DNA of 20,719 bases from Patescibacteria group bacterium. GTDB taxonomy: Bacteria; Patescibacteriota; Patescibacteriia; 2-12-FULL-60-25. The stretch lies in contig JAHIUG010000060.1 of the NCBI GenBank assembly GCA_018817245.1, forward strand, positions 1 through 20,719, read 5' to 3'. The notes below the pieces were generated by a model that saw only the letters and a list, made by a program, of their open reading frames with translations, was not told where the DNA came from and made no database searches. Positions 6,004-13,359 of the stretch are shown one piece after another (positions within the stretch are counted from its first letter, which is position 1; each line of letters begins with the position of its first letter). Made by a program: the position numbers and the translations under genes.

Positions 6004-6512
6004 AGGTGCCAAACCTCCCCGTCGATGTGGACTCTTGGGGGAGATCAGCCTGTTATCCCCGGAGTAGCTTTTATCCGTTGAGCTTCCGCCGTCCGATATC
6101 GTACGGTCGGATCACTACGTCCTGCTTTCGCATCTGCTCGACTTGTAGGTCTCGCAGTTAAGCCGGCTTATCCCGTTGCAGTATCGACGCGATTTCCATC
6201 CGCGTCTAGCCGACCTTAGTGAACGCCTCCGTTACTTTTTAGGAGGCAACCGCCCCAGTTAAACTACCCACCAGATACTGTCTCTCCAACCGGATTCACG
6301 GTCGGGGATGAGAATCGCAACAGAGCAAGGGTGGTATCTCACTGGTGCCCGAAGGCTCCCACCTATTCTGAACATGCTAAGCCACGACCCAATATCAAGC
6401 TATAGTAAAGCTTCACGGGGTCTTTTCGTCTGACTACGCGTACAGGGCATCTTCACCCCACTTGCAATTTCGCCGAGTACATTGTTAAGACAGTCGCCAA
6501 CTCGTTATGCCA

Positions 6513-6551
<39 letters not shown>

Positions 6552-7301
6552 CTTTTTGTTACTCATCCTTAAAATGGATGGACGCGGTCATTTCTACCGC
6601 GTTCTGTATGTCGCCATACAGGTCGGACTATATCTTCAGCCTGATTAAATATCAGGAGTCTGGCGTGTAGTCTCTGAGGATTCTAGAAATCGTGATGAAA
6701 CCTTTCGGTTCATGCTTTGGATGATAATTGCTATTCGTTGAAGACCTTTTAGAGTTATGTGTTCGCGTTGTTCCATCAATTCCAGTATCAAAACGAATTT
6801 TTCAAAGTCTTCTCGCTTCGCTGTCCGCAATGGATAACATCGAAAAAATGGAATTATTTTTTCTCGTAAATCTCTTTGGGATCTCACGCAATATCGAAGC
6901 AATGATTCCTTATGATCGTCGTGCCGTCGGTTGATATAAATCTGACCACACCCGAAATAATTATTAATCAATTCGAGAGATGATCTACTTTTCTCACCTT
7001 GGGTCACAACAAATTCAGGAAATGCTTGCCATCCTGAACTGGTAGTTGTGTTACGAATCATACTGACAGAAAAGCAACCTTCTCCATCAACAAACCCGCT
7101 GATCCAGTTCGCGGTTTCTAGTCTTTCCTGCTGATTGTCTGCACTTGAAACTTTTTTACTGGGCATAAATCTATGGTCGAATTATACCCTAGTAGTTCAA
7201 GATTCTCCAGATATTCCAGCATTTAGCCAAATTTTTATCCTACATCTTCGTGGCATACGAAGTTCGGATAGAGGGCTTTCACCTCACTAAAGCAACGATT
7301 C
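6552..7301 (-). ncRNA. Group I intron after 23S U1931, 750 nt
   Basis: The exon CGTCCTAAGGT (ending at 7302) is separated from AGCGAAATTCC (from 6551). P1 pairs exon CUAAGGU with intron GCUUUAG (7293-7287), with U.G at the splice site. The intron ends in G (6552). The R element TCAGAGACTACA (about 6679-6668) and S element AAGATATAGTCC (6636-6625) are clear. Position 1931 is a known 23S intron site, used for example in Thermotoga. A LAGLIDADG gene lies inside, and its 3' end overlaps the R element. Confidence 0.92.
6645..7166 (-). CDS. LAGLIDADG homing endonuclease of the U1931 intron
   Basis: The protein has 173 residues. It contains a single LAGLIDADG-type motif, WISGFVDGEGCF, around residues 21-32, with the catalytic acidic residue at the helix end. 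Beta-strand segments follow (PEFVVTQGEKS) and then LELINNYFGCGQIYI, typical of the LAGLIDADG_1 family, and a basic C-terminal half. One motif implies a homodimer. The enzyme is expected to cleave intron-free 23S genes at the 1931 site and drive intron homing. The last residues (SSETTRQTPDI) are encoded by the intron's R element, so the protein and ribozyme share sequence. The ORF is intact. A TATAAT sequence lies about 20 nt upstream of the ATG; no Shine-Dalgarno is visible. Confidence 0.88.
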   Translation of the reverse strand: MPSKKVSSADNQQERLETANWISGFVDGEGCFSVSMIRNTTTSSGWQAFPEFVVTQGEKSRSSLELINNYFGCGQIYINRRHDDHKESLLRYCVRSQRDLREKIIPFFRCYPLRTAKREDFEKFVLILELMEQREHITLKGLQRIAIIIQSMNRKVSSRFLESSETTRQTPDI

Positions 7302-8112
7302 ACCTTAGGACGATTATAGTTATCGCCGGCGTTCATCAGCGCTTGACATCAGAGCTTCCCCCGACAGCTGTCGGGGTAACCCCTCCGCTTAACGTTCTGA
7401 CACTGGCCAGGCATCACCCCCTATACATCACCTTGCGGTTTAGCAGGGAGCTGTGTTTTTGGTAAACAGTCGGTTGGCGTCTTTAGCTGCGGGCTCTGAT
7501 TCGCATCGGAGCCGGGCCTTATCCCGAAGTTACGGCCGCTGTTTTGCCGAGTTCCTTAACAATGTTTCTCTCGTACACCTTGGCACACTTACGCCCACCC
7601 ACCTGTGTCGGTTTACGGTACGGTTACCATAGCGTTAGCTCTAGAAGGTTTTCTTGGCACTTCATTCTCTTCCCTTGCCCGCCTTGCGGCAGGCTCGTGA
7701 TCGCAGCGAGGTTTATGCGGTGCGGATTTGCCTACACCACGCCCCTCCGCGCCCTAAGGAACATTCCGGGCTCCTCGGAAAATGCAAAAATGCGTCACTC
7801 CATCGAAACACTACGGTAGTGCAGGAATATTAACCTGCTGTCCATCGACTACGCCTTTCGGCCTCGCCTTAGGACCGACTAACCCAGGGTCGATTCGCGT
7901 TGCCCTGGAAACCTTGGGTTTACGGTGGACGGGATTCTCACCCGTCTTTTTGCTACTTATGCCGACATTCTCTCTTCGCAACGCTCCACGGTGGCTCACG
8001 CCTTCCGCTTCAACGCAGGTGCGAATGCTCCCTTACCACTGATAAATATAAATTAATCAATCCGCGACTTCGGTAATATGCTTGAGCCCCGGTAAGTTTT
8101 CGGTGCAGGGCA

Positions 8113-8181
<69 letters not shown>

Positions 8182-9129
8182 AGCCGCCCCACCACCTTTC
8201 ACACTTAGCATATATTTTGGGACCTTAGTCTGCGGTCTGGGCTGTTTCCCTCTTGTCGCGTGGAGCTTAGCCCCCACGGACTGACTGTTGGGAACACGTT
8301 ACGGTATTCGGAGTTTGGTTAGGATAGGTAGGCTTGCGCCCCCAATCCCATTCAGTGCTCTACCCCCGCAACGCTATTAATCAACGCTAGACCAAAATCT
8401 ATTTCAGGGAGAACCAGCTATCACCCAGCTCGATTGGAATTTCTCCGCTATCCACAGCTCATCCCCTAGTGTTGCACGGCTAGTGGGTTCGGACCTCCAG
8501 CTGCCTTTCGGCAGCCTTCATCCTGGCCATGGATAGATCGCCGGGTTTCGGGTCGATTCGATGCTACTAACGCCCTTTTAAGGCTCGCTTTCACTATGGC
8601 TACGTTCCCACAGGAACTTAACCCGCAACATCGGAATCACTCGTCGGCTCATTCTTCAATAGGCACGCCATGACCCTGACAATAAATGTCAGGGCTCTGA
8701 CTCTTTGTAAGCGTACGGTTTCAGATACTATTTCATCGCCCTCCCGGGCTGCTTTTCAGCTTTCCATCACTGTACTTGTTCACTATCGGTCAGTTGGAGT
8801 ATTTAGTCTTGCCACATCGTCGTGGCTGCTTCCAACAGGGTTTCTCGAGCCCCGCCGTACTCTGGATCTAGGACACACATGGAAAGAATTTATTTCGTCT
8901 ACCGGGCTATCACCGTCTTTGGCCGAACTTTCCAGATCGTTCAACTACAAATCTTTGCTCACGTGCCAGCTTCTTGGGTTGCTGACGTCCTACTCCGCAA
9001 CACCTTTAAATGCGACAGCCCAAGCTCGTCACCTGCACACGCAACCGGACCGAAGTCCAATCACGAAACGCAGGCTCACATAAAAAGGTTTGGACTCCTC
9101 CGCTTTCGCTCGCCGCTACTAACGGAATG

Positions 9130-9187
9130 AAGCTGACATCTTATTCCGGTGGACTACTAGAGTCCTATCGGAACAAGAAGTCAGCTT
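9130..9187 (-). other. Expansion hairpin in 23S domain I
   Basis: AAGCTGAC (9130-9137) pairs with GTCAGCTT (9180-9187). The segment lies between conserved CAGAGGAAAAGAAA and AGTAGCGGCGAGCGAA, where E. coli has only a short connection. The extra length is about 55-60 nt. Confidence 0.6.
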
Positions 9188-9576
9188 TTATTTTTTTCTT
9201 TTCCTCTGGGTACTGAGATGTTTCACTTCCCCAGGTTCCCTACCACGGCCTATGTATTCAACCGTGGGTGACCTGTCTTCAACAGGCCAGGTTTCCCCAT
9301 TCGGACATTCCCGGATCATAGGTTGCTTGCCACCTCCCCGAGACTTTTCGCAGGCTGCTACGTCCTTCATCGGCTCACAACTACCAAGCCATCCACCGTA
9401 CGCCCTTACGTGCTTCGGCCATCCAGACACCGATGCAAAATATCGGACCTGGTGGCCTTGTGTACTTACGCTTACAAGTGCTTATATGAAACTTATGAAC
9501 TTAAGAAATTAGGAACTTAGGAACGATTGTTCTTCAGTTCATTTGTCCTTTAGTCCTTCAGTCACAAAGTAAACAC

Positions 9577-9615
9577 ATGCCTTGTACGTATGACGTTCTA
9601 TCGTCATATCATTGT
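9577..9615 (-). other. 5' half of the pre-23S processing stem
   Basis: Complementary to 4384-4420 (see that entry). Its position about 160 bases before the 23S 5' end implies that the transcript must start upstream of 9615. This fits the promoter at 9879-9907. Confidence 0.75.
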
Positions 9616-9663
9616 ATCAATTGTCGAAGTGCAGACTTCAACGATTTACTCACGAGATAATTT

Positions 9664-9696
9664 AGATCCTTCGGCTCCGTGAACTTCGCTCAGGAT
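9664..9696. repeat. Intergenic repeat of the ATCCTGAGCGAAG...GAAGGATCT type
   Basis: On the minus strand ATCCTGAG-CGAAGT-CGGAGC-CGAAGGATCT. A closely related copy lies at 20684-20719. The form is widespread in bacterial intergenic DNA. Confidence 0.45.
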
Positions 9697-9732
9697 ATTT
9701 TTTTATGAGCGATGTGAATCACATCTCCATAA

Positions 9733-9757
9733 AAAAATACTTGGCCGTTTGGCCAAG
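9733..9757 (-). terminator. Intrinsic-terminator-like hairpin inside the 23S leader
   Basis: On the minus strand CTTGGCC (9757-9751), loop AAAC, GGCCAAG (9746-9740), then TATTTTTTT. It lies about 115 bases downstream of the predicted 23S start site, so it must be read through for 23S expression. The T-tract is itself complementary to an A-tract downstream (TATTTTTTTATG 9739-9728 with CATAAAAAAATA 9707-9696). Confidence 0.6.
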
Positions 9758-9814
9758 CTACACACACCTCTTCCGGAGGGTTTGCGCTTAGCCTTGAGGA
9801 AGTATTTTACTCAT
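9740..9814 (-). promoter_or_regulatory. Candidate attenuator (antiterminator and short ORF) in the 23S leader
   Basis: GGCTAAGC (9793-9786) can pair with GCTTGGCC (9758-9751), an 8-bp helix with one G.U. That would remove the 5' arm of the terminator at 9740-9757. A small hairpin, CCTC-CGGAA-GAGG, sits in the loop. An 8-codon ORF starting at 9814 (MSKILPQG) ends with a TAA that lies inside the antiterminator arm (GGC-TAA-GC). A stalled or terminating ribosome could therefore affect the choice of fold. The ORF has no well-placed Shine-Dalgarno. This is a structural hypothesis only. Confidence 0.35.
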
Positions 9815-9878
9815 GGTTTAATCACTTACTCTCCAGAGGTCCAATGTGACACCGGACGTGGTTAATTGAAGTGCGGAT

Positions 9879-9907
9879 ATAGTAGTCCAAGTCCTTAAAC
9901 TTGTCAA
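9879..9907 (-). promoter_or_regulatory. Promoter of the 23S-5S operon
   Basis: Minus-strand TTGACA (9907-9902), 17-base spacer, TACTAT (9884-9879). The predicted start is near 9872, about 450 nt before mature 23S. Its -35 box overlaps the -35 box of the divergent rlmH promoter. Confidence 0.75.
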
Positions 9908-9928
9908 GCGCTTCATTTTGGGTAATAA
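9901..9928 (+). promoter_or_regulatory. Promoter of rlmH
   Basis: TTGTCA (9901-9906), 16-base spacer, TAATAA (9923-9928). The ATG at 9935 is 6 nt after the -10 box, predicting a leaderless mRNA. The near-palindrome CTTGTCAAG serves as -35 for both directions. Confidence 0.65.
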
Positions 9929-9934
9929 AGAGGC

Positions 9935-10408
9935 ATGAACAAAATCATTATTAGAGCTATTGGACGTACGGTTGAGCCGTGGCAAAAGCAAGCCGCGAAC
10001 ATGTATTTAAATAGACTACGCCCCTATTTTCAAACTGAAATAATCGAACTTCCGGAAGGACATAAAGGCGCTGCCAAACCTGATATCGAAAGAACGAAAA
10101 ATGCAGAAGCTGAATCGCTGCTCAAAGGAATTCCAGATGATGCATTTGTCGTTGCGCTGGACCAAGTCGGGAAGCAATCTCGCTCCTCGGATTTTGCCAC
10201 TCAAATATCCAGCTGGAATGAAGGAGGAAAAACAATCATTTTTTTAATCGGCGGATCATGGGGATTGTCTAAAGATGTGGAGGCGCGAGCTAATCTTAAT
10301 CTTTCACTCAGCTCAATGACGCTCCCGCATTCGCTCGCTCGAATAATCCTCTTAGAACAAATCTACCGAGCTGCTACAATTCAAACCGGCAAGACTTATC
10401 ATAAATAA
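9935..10408 (+). CDS. rlmH: 23S rRNA (pseudouridine1915-N3)-methyltransferase RlmH
   Basis: The protein has 157 residues, the usual length for RlmH (YbeA), a SPOUT-class methyltransferase. RlmH transfers methyl from S-adenosylmethionine to pseudouridine 1915 in helix 69 of 23S rRNA on the assembled 70S ribosome. Visible family signatures are the N-terminal strand KIIIRAIGR, the cofactor-knot segment FLIGGSWGLS (about residues 102-111), and the C-terminal LSSMTLPHSLARIILLEQIYRA followed by TYHK in place of the common YHR/YHRE ending. The gene is divergent from, and shares its promoter region with, the 23S gene it modifies. The target lies 16 nt upstream of the U1931 intron junction. No Shine-Dalgarno is visible, which fits leaderless translation. 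A PP2C phosphatase follows after 31 bases, probably in the same transcript. Confidence 0.92.
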   Translation: MNKIIIRAIGRTVEPWQKQAANMYLNRLRPYFQTEIIELPEGHKGAAKPDIERTKNAEAESLLKGIPDDAFVVALDQVGKQSRSSDFATQISSWNEGGKTIIFLIGGSWGLSKDVEARANLNLSLSSMTLPHSLARIILLEQIYRAATIQTGKTYHK

Positions 10409-10439
10409 ACAAAATAATAATGCGTCATTTTTTACTCTT

Positions 10440-11612
10440 ATGTCTTTTGAATTACCCGTTCTAGAAAACCGTCCTCAAAAAAGAAAGCCACCAAAACCGA
10501 AAAAAGCCATTGAGCTTGCGGATGGAGATTATGAACTTATTAGTGCTCCCGGCGAATTTCAAGAAAAAGATCTGGTAAAAGCTTTTGAAATTCACGGCTT
10601 TGACAAACTAAATGTTGTTGCCACGCTTGAATCAAAAGACGAACGAAAAAATAATCCAGACAAGCGCAACCAAGACAACATCTTAGCTGATCCTGAAACC
10701 GGCTTGATGGGCGTGATGGACGGATTGGGAGGAGAACAAGCTGGAGATCTGGCCAGTAAAAGTGCTGAAAGATTTATTCCGGAAAATTATAAGCAAAGCT
10801 TGAAAGAGGTAAGTGTATTGGGAGATACGACAATTCTTAAACGTATTGTTGAGCAGCAAATCTCAAACTTTAGAATGGCAAGAACATCCAGGCCCAGCGC
10901 AAGGGCTGTTGTTGAAAAAGAAACAAAGCAGATGGTGGAGGAAGCTATAAAATGCGATCCCGAGATTGCACAAAAAGCCTTGGCGTTACTTCAAGCAATG
11001 CGTGACACAAATGAATACGTCCAAGAAACAAACGGTATGACAACCGCTTGTGTTGGATTGGTACACGAAGCAAAGGATGGTAGTCGATGGGCGATTATTG
11101 CGAATGTTGGAGACAGCGCTGCACTAAAAAGAAATAAAGATGGAGATGTGATACAGCTTACACAAGAGGACTCTTTTATTGAATATGTAAAAACAGTAAG
11201 CAAAAAGAAAGTGATGAATAATAAAGGAGAAGTCGTACCATTGTTGGAAGCCATGAAAAAAACACCAAGAAAAAAATTTGACGTGTTCCCAACATTTGGA
11301 AAGATAAATTATTTACAATTAAAAGCCACAGTTAAAATTTGCTTGGGCAGTCGTGAATTTGAACCATCAATAACCATACAACGTGTTAATCCTGGAGATG
11401 AAATTATTTTTGCCACTGATGGAGTGATTGATAAATACGATGACATAAAAACCGATGAGACGGATCTTGCAGCTTTAGGAAAGGACACTGCGCCAGGTGC
11501 CACACTTGTTGAACGAATAAATAATTTGCGCCGCGCCGCCAAGAAGAGAAGCGTGATTTATAAAAACGATGACGACGTTGCCATTGTGGCAGCCCGAATA
11601 TTAGAAAGATAA
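10440..11612 (+). CDS. PP2C-family (PPM) protein serine/threonine phosphatase
   Basis: The protein has 390 residues. After a basic, proline-rich N terminus, the PP2C motifs appear in order: RNQDN (motif 1), GVMDGLGG (metal-binding Asp, about residue 95), GMTTACVGLV, ANVGDSAALKR, FATDGVIDK, and a C-terminal NDDDVAIVAAR with the final metal-binding Asp. These enzymes remove phosphate from Ser/Thr residues using two Mn/Mg ions. A lysine-rich insertion (about residues 245-290) separates the VGDS and TDG motifs and makes the protein longer than a minimal bacterial PP2C. No membrane span is present, so it is cytoplasmic. No matching kinase is in the window. The gene lies 31 bases after rlmH with no Shine-Dalgarno or clear promoter, so co-transcription with rlmH is likely. 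Confidence 0.85.
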   Translation: MSFELPVLENRPQKRKPPKPKKAIELADGDYELISAPGEFQEKDLVKAFEIHGFDKLNVVATLESKDERKNNPDKRNQDNILADPETGLMGVMDGLGGEQAGDLASKSAERFIPENYKQSLKEVSVLGDTTILKRIVEQQISNFRMARTSRPSARAVVEKETKQMVEEAIKCDPEIAQKALALLQAMRDTNEYVQETNGMTTACVGLVHEAKDGSRWAIIANVGDSAALKRNKDGDVIQLTQEDSFIEYVKTVSKKKVMNNKGEVVPLLEAMKKTPRKKFDVFPTFGKINYLQLKATVKICLGSREFEPSITIQRVNPGDEIIFATDGVIDKYDDIKTDETDLAALGKDTAPGATLVERINNLRRAAKKRSVIYKNDDDVAIVAARILER

Positions 11613-11631
11613 AACTCCCAGTTGGGAGTTT
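11612..11631. terminator. Bidirectional terminator between convergent genes
   Basis: AAACTCCCA (11612-11620) pairs with TGGGAGTTT (11623-11631). The T-tract is better on the minus strand (TTTTATCTTTC). It overlaps the last base of the phosphatase gene and lies 20 bases beyond the stop of the minus-strand gene. Confidence 0.65.
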
Positions 11632-11651
11632 GTGTAAAAGACGCTAGACGA

Positions 11652-12056
11652 TCAACTTGATTTTTGCCCGGCCTGATCCCGGTACCAAGGATTTTTAAAG
11701 TGGTAACGCATTTCTGTAAACAACTGGAACCAAAACCTTTTGACATTGGAAAATTGATTACGTCCGGAGAATCGCAATGAAACAAGCGCTCCTTTTTTAC
11801 GTGGGATAAATATGTACCGATACCACAGACCACGTGCGCTATCAGTCTCCACAGCCTTGAGCTCGCCGCTAATGACTGCAAATTTTCCAGGCGTGGTCAC
11901 TAGAATTAGATGAACACTCGCTGCCTCCAGCAGATTAGGACTAAAGGGCCCTAGAGCTTTGACAGAGACCGCATATTCAGAGTCTTGTTTTTCCAAGCTG
12001 ACTGTCTGAATTGCAGAAATCCATTTTGCTTCTATCTTTGGATGCAAAGCTTCCAT
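11652..12056 (-). CDS. Hypothetical cytoplasmic protein, 134 residues
   Basis: I do not recognise the family. The protein has no signal peptide or membrane span. It alternates hydrophobic strand-like segments (EYAVSVKALG, SVHLILVTTPGKFAVISGEL, RGLWYRYIFIP) and ends in a basic, aromatic-rich tail (RFWFQLFTEMRYHFKNPWY). It looks like a small beta-rich domain that could bind nucleic acid or a partner, but this is not established. The start is set by a strong Shine-Dalgarno AAAGGAGG 5 nt before the ATG. An upstream in-frame extension to 12125 is rejected because a consensus promoter lies within it. The gene is divergent from tdk. Confidence 0.65.
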   Translation of the reverse strand: MEALHPKIEAKWISAIQTVSLEKQDSEYAVSVKALGPFSPNLLEAASVHLILVTTPGKFAVISGELKAVETDSARGLWYRYIFIPRKKGALVSLRFSGRNQFSNVKRFWFQLFTEMRYHFKNPWYRDQAGQKSS

Positions 12057-12096
12057 TAATCCTCCTTTGAGTGTGAAAGGACAACGGTATGCGCTC

Positions 12097-12125
12097 TTAT
12101 TACAGAACAAAGCTTGATCTGTCAA
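12097..12125 (-). promoter_or_regulatory. Promoter of the 134-residue protein gene
   Basis: Minus-strand TTGACA (12125-12120), exactly 17 bases, TAATAA (12102-12097). The predicted leader is about 35 nt and contains the Shine-Dalgarno. Confidence 0.8.
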
Positions 12126-12142
12126 TGCCCGAGGTCTAAGAT
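12114..12142 (+). promoter_or_regulatory. Promoter of tdk
   Basis: TTGATC (12114-12119), 17 bases, TAAGAT (12137-12142). The ATG at 12153 is 10 nt after the -10 box, giving a 3-4 nt leader. The -35 boxes of this and the divergent promoter are directly adjacent. Confidence 0.6.
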
Positions 12143-12152
12143 GTTTTTTATT

Positions 12153-12725
12153 ATGAAGGGATCAATCACATTTTTTACCGGCCCAATGTTTTGCGGAAAA
12201 ACACTAGAGCTGGTCCGACATCTTCAAATCCATGCCGCACAGCGAGTACCAACCGTATGCATCAGACCCATGACTGATACGCGTTCCAGAAAAGTTGAAT
12301 CACGCGCCGGACTGACTTACGAAGCTATATCTATACCGGATGCTGACGAGCAAACAGTTACGGATATCATCGAGCGATACGATGTTATCGGTGTAGATGA
12401 GATGCAATTTTTTTCAAAGGATATTGTGCCAATTTTGCACCAAGCTGCGCGTCACGGAAAAGTAATTCTTACCTCCGGACTTGATACTGATTTTCGCGGC
12501 CTGGTTTTCCCATCTGCTCTTGCCCTCTTCTCTCTTCCGGAAACCGAGATCCACCGCTCCCGTTCCGTATGCAGCGTATGTCGAAAACATAATGCAACGC
12601 GAACTCAACGCTTGAAGAATGGGCAGCCCGTTAACCGGAACGAGCCTACCGTGGCAATTGAAGGAGCAGATGCAAATTATTCCTATGAACCACGCTGTTC
12701 TGATCATCATGTAGTGTTGGGCTAG
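12153..12725 (+). CDS. tdk: Thymidine kinase (type II)
   Basis: The protein has 190 residues from the ATG at 12153, matching the usual length. It phosphorylates thymidine to dTMP with ATP in the nucleotide salvage pathway. The N-terminal P-loop is GPMFCGKT (Ser of the common GPMFSGKT replaced by Cys). The Walker-B-like segment VIGVDEMQFF corresponds to the usual DEAQFF with Ala changed to Met. SGLDTDFRGLVF is the typical substrate-loop region. A C-terminal zinc-binding part has CSVC and, later, CSDHH, a Cys/His set rather than four Cys. Upstream in-frame codons (from 12114) overlap the promoter and are rejected. Thymidine salvage fits an organism with limited nucleotide synthesis, but that is inference. 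Confidence 0.92.
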   Translation: MKGSITFFTGPMFCGKTLELVRHLQIHAAQRVPTVCIRPMTDTRSRKVESRAGLTYEAISIPDADEQTVTDIIERYDVIGVDEMQFFSKDIVPILHQAARHGKVILTSGLDTDFRGLVFPSALALFSLPETEIHRSRSVCSVCRKHNATRTQRLKNGQPVNRNEPTVAIEGADANYSYEPRCSDHHVVLG

Positions 12726-12731
12726 AAGGGG

Positions 12732-12760
12732 TTGAAAAAATTCGAGTTTTGGTTTATATT
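12732..12760 (+). promoter_or_regulatory. Promoter of tRNA-Leu
   Basis: TTGAAA (12732-12737), 17 bases, TATATT (12755-12760), about 12 bases before the mature tRNA 5' end. Confidence 0.65.
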
Positions 12761-12772
12761 GCTGCTCTACAA

Positions 12773-12859
12773 GCCGCGGTGGCGAAATTGGTATACGCAC
12801 TAGGTTTAGGACCTAGCGGGAGTAATCTCATGAGAGTTCGAGTCTCTCCCGCGGCACCA
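12773..12859 (+). tRNA. tRNA-Leu (anticodon UAG)
   Basis: The acceptor stem GCCGCGG pairs with CCGCGGC, and the gene encodes the 3' CCA. The anticodon stem CTAGG/CCTAG encloses loop TTTAGGA with anticodon TAG. A long variable arm (CGGGAGTAATCTCATG) is typical of leucine tRNA, followed by the T arm GAGAGTTCGAGTCTCTC. The length is 87 nt including CCA. Confidence 0.95.
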
Positions 12860-12864
12860 AAAAG

Positions 12865-12891
12865 AAATACCCCCAACCGAGGGTATTTTTT
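12865..12891. terminator. Bidirectional terminator for tRNA-Leu and the copper operon
   Basis: AAATACCC (12865-12872) pairs with GGGTATTT (12881-12888) and is followed by T on the plus strand. On the minus strand it is followed by TTTCTTTTT, about 50 bases after the cupredoxin stop. Confidence 0.75.
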
Positions 12892-12939
12892 GTAGTCAAA
12901 CAATGAGGAGGGTCTATGTTTTGTGATCAACTGTAATCA

Positions 12940-13335
12940 TTAGTTAAAACGAATTTTGAAATTATACATTCCCATGGAACACAAACCCTGTAATACAGTC
13001 CCTGGTTTTTGTGGTGGCACATCTATTAATGTCTCACCAGAAGGTGGAAGATTTTTACGATATCCCAGGCTCGGAACAACTAAAGCCGACGAACAATCGT
13101 ATGTTCCGATTGTATCCATTTTGATGATTGTGGGCAAACCTGATTTTGCTGTCGTGACTCGAGGCGAATATCCGCCCCTTGCTGTAATGGAAACTACTTG
13201 TTTACCATCAACAATACTTACATTTCCAGCAGCCTGAGCTATTTCTGTTTTTGGCTCGTCTTTACCTCCAATAATTATAATTGCTCCCCCAAGTAAGATA
13301 ATGGCGACAAAGAATCCTATTGCGATAATTTTCAT
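12940..13335 (-). CDS. Membrane-anchored cupredoxin-like copper protein
   Basis: The protein has 131 residues. The N-terminal hydrophobic segment (about residues 3-23) is an uncleaved anchor or signal peptide. Residues about 45-130 form a cupredoxin-type beta domain: GGYSPRVTTAKSGLPTII, then TYDC (Cys81), VPSLGYRKNLPPSG, and the closing CSMGMYNFKI with Cys119, Met121 and Met123. The Cys plus C-x-M-G-M set is characteristic of a family of cupredoxin domains near copper ATPases and is the likely metal site. It probably binds copper outside the membrane. It is the last gene of the csoR-copA operon, 24 bases after the preceding stop. No Shine-Dalgarno is seen in the A/T-only gap. Confidence 0.8.
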   Translation of the reverse strand: MKIIAIGFFVAIILLGGAIIIIGGKDEPKTEIAQAAGNVSIVDGKQVVSITARGGYSPRVTTAKSGLPTIIKMDTIGTYDCSSALVVPSLGYRKNLPPSGETLIDVPPQKPGTVLQGLCSMGMYNFKIRFN

Positions 13336-13359
13336 AAATATTTTTTTTAAAAAAACTTA

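Noticed and set aside
5878..6081. Plus-strand ORF across the U2500 intron
   Set aside because: It is antisense to the intron and exon, crosses a splice site and shows no endonuclease motif.
9611..9619. Extended -10 (TGA-TACAAT, minus strand) as the main 23S promoter
   Set aside because: A start near 9604 would remove part of the pre-23S processing stem (9577-9615). The TTGACA/TACTAT promoter at 9879-9907 is stronger. It may still be a secondary start.
9788..9872. SRP RNA, 6S RNA or T-box in the 23S leader
   Set aside because: The SRP GGAAGGNAGCAGC-type loop and the T-box AGGGTGGNACCGCG motif are absent, and the overall shape does not fit 6S.
10991..11542. Minus-strand ORFs within the PP2C gene
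   Set aside because: They are antisense shadows of a gene with all PP2C motifs in order.
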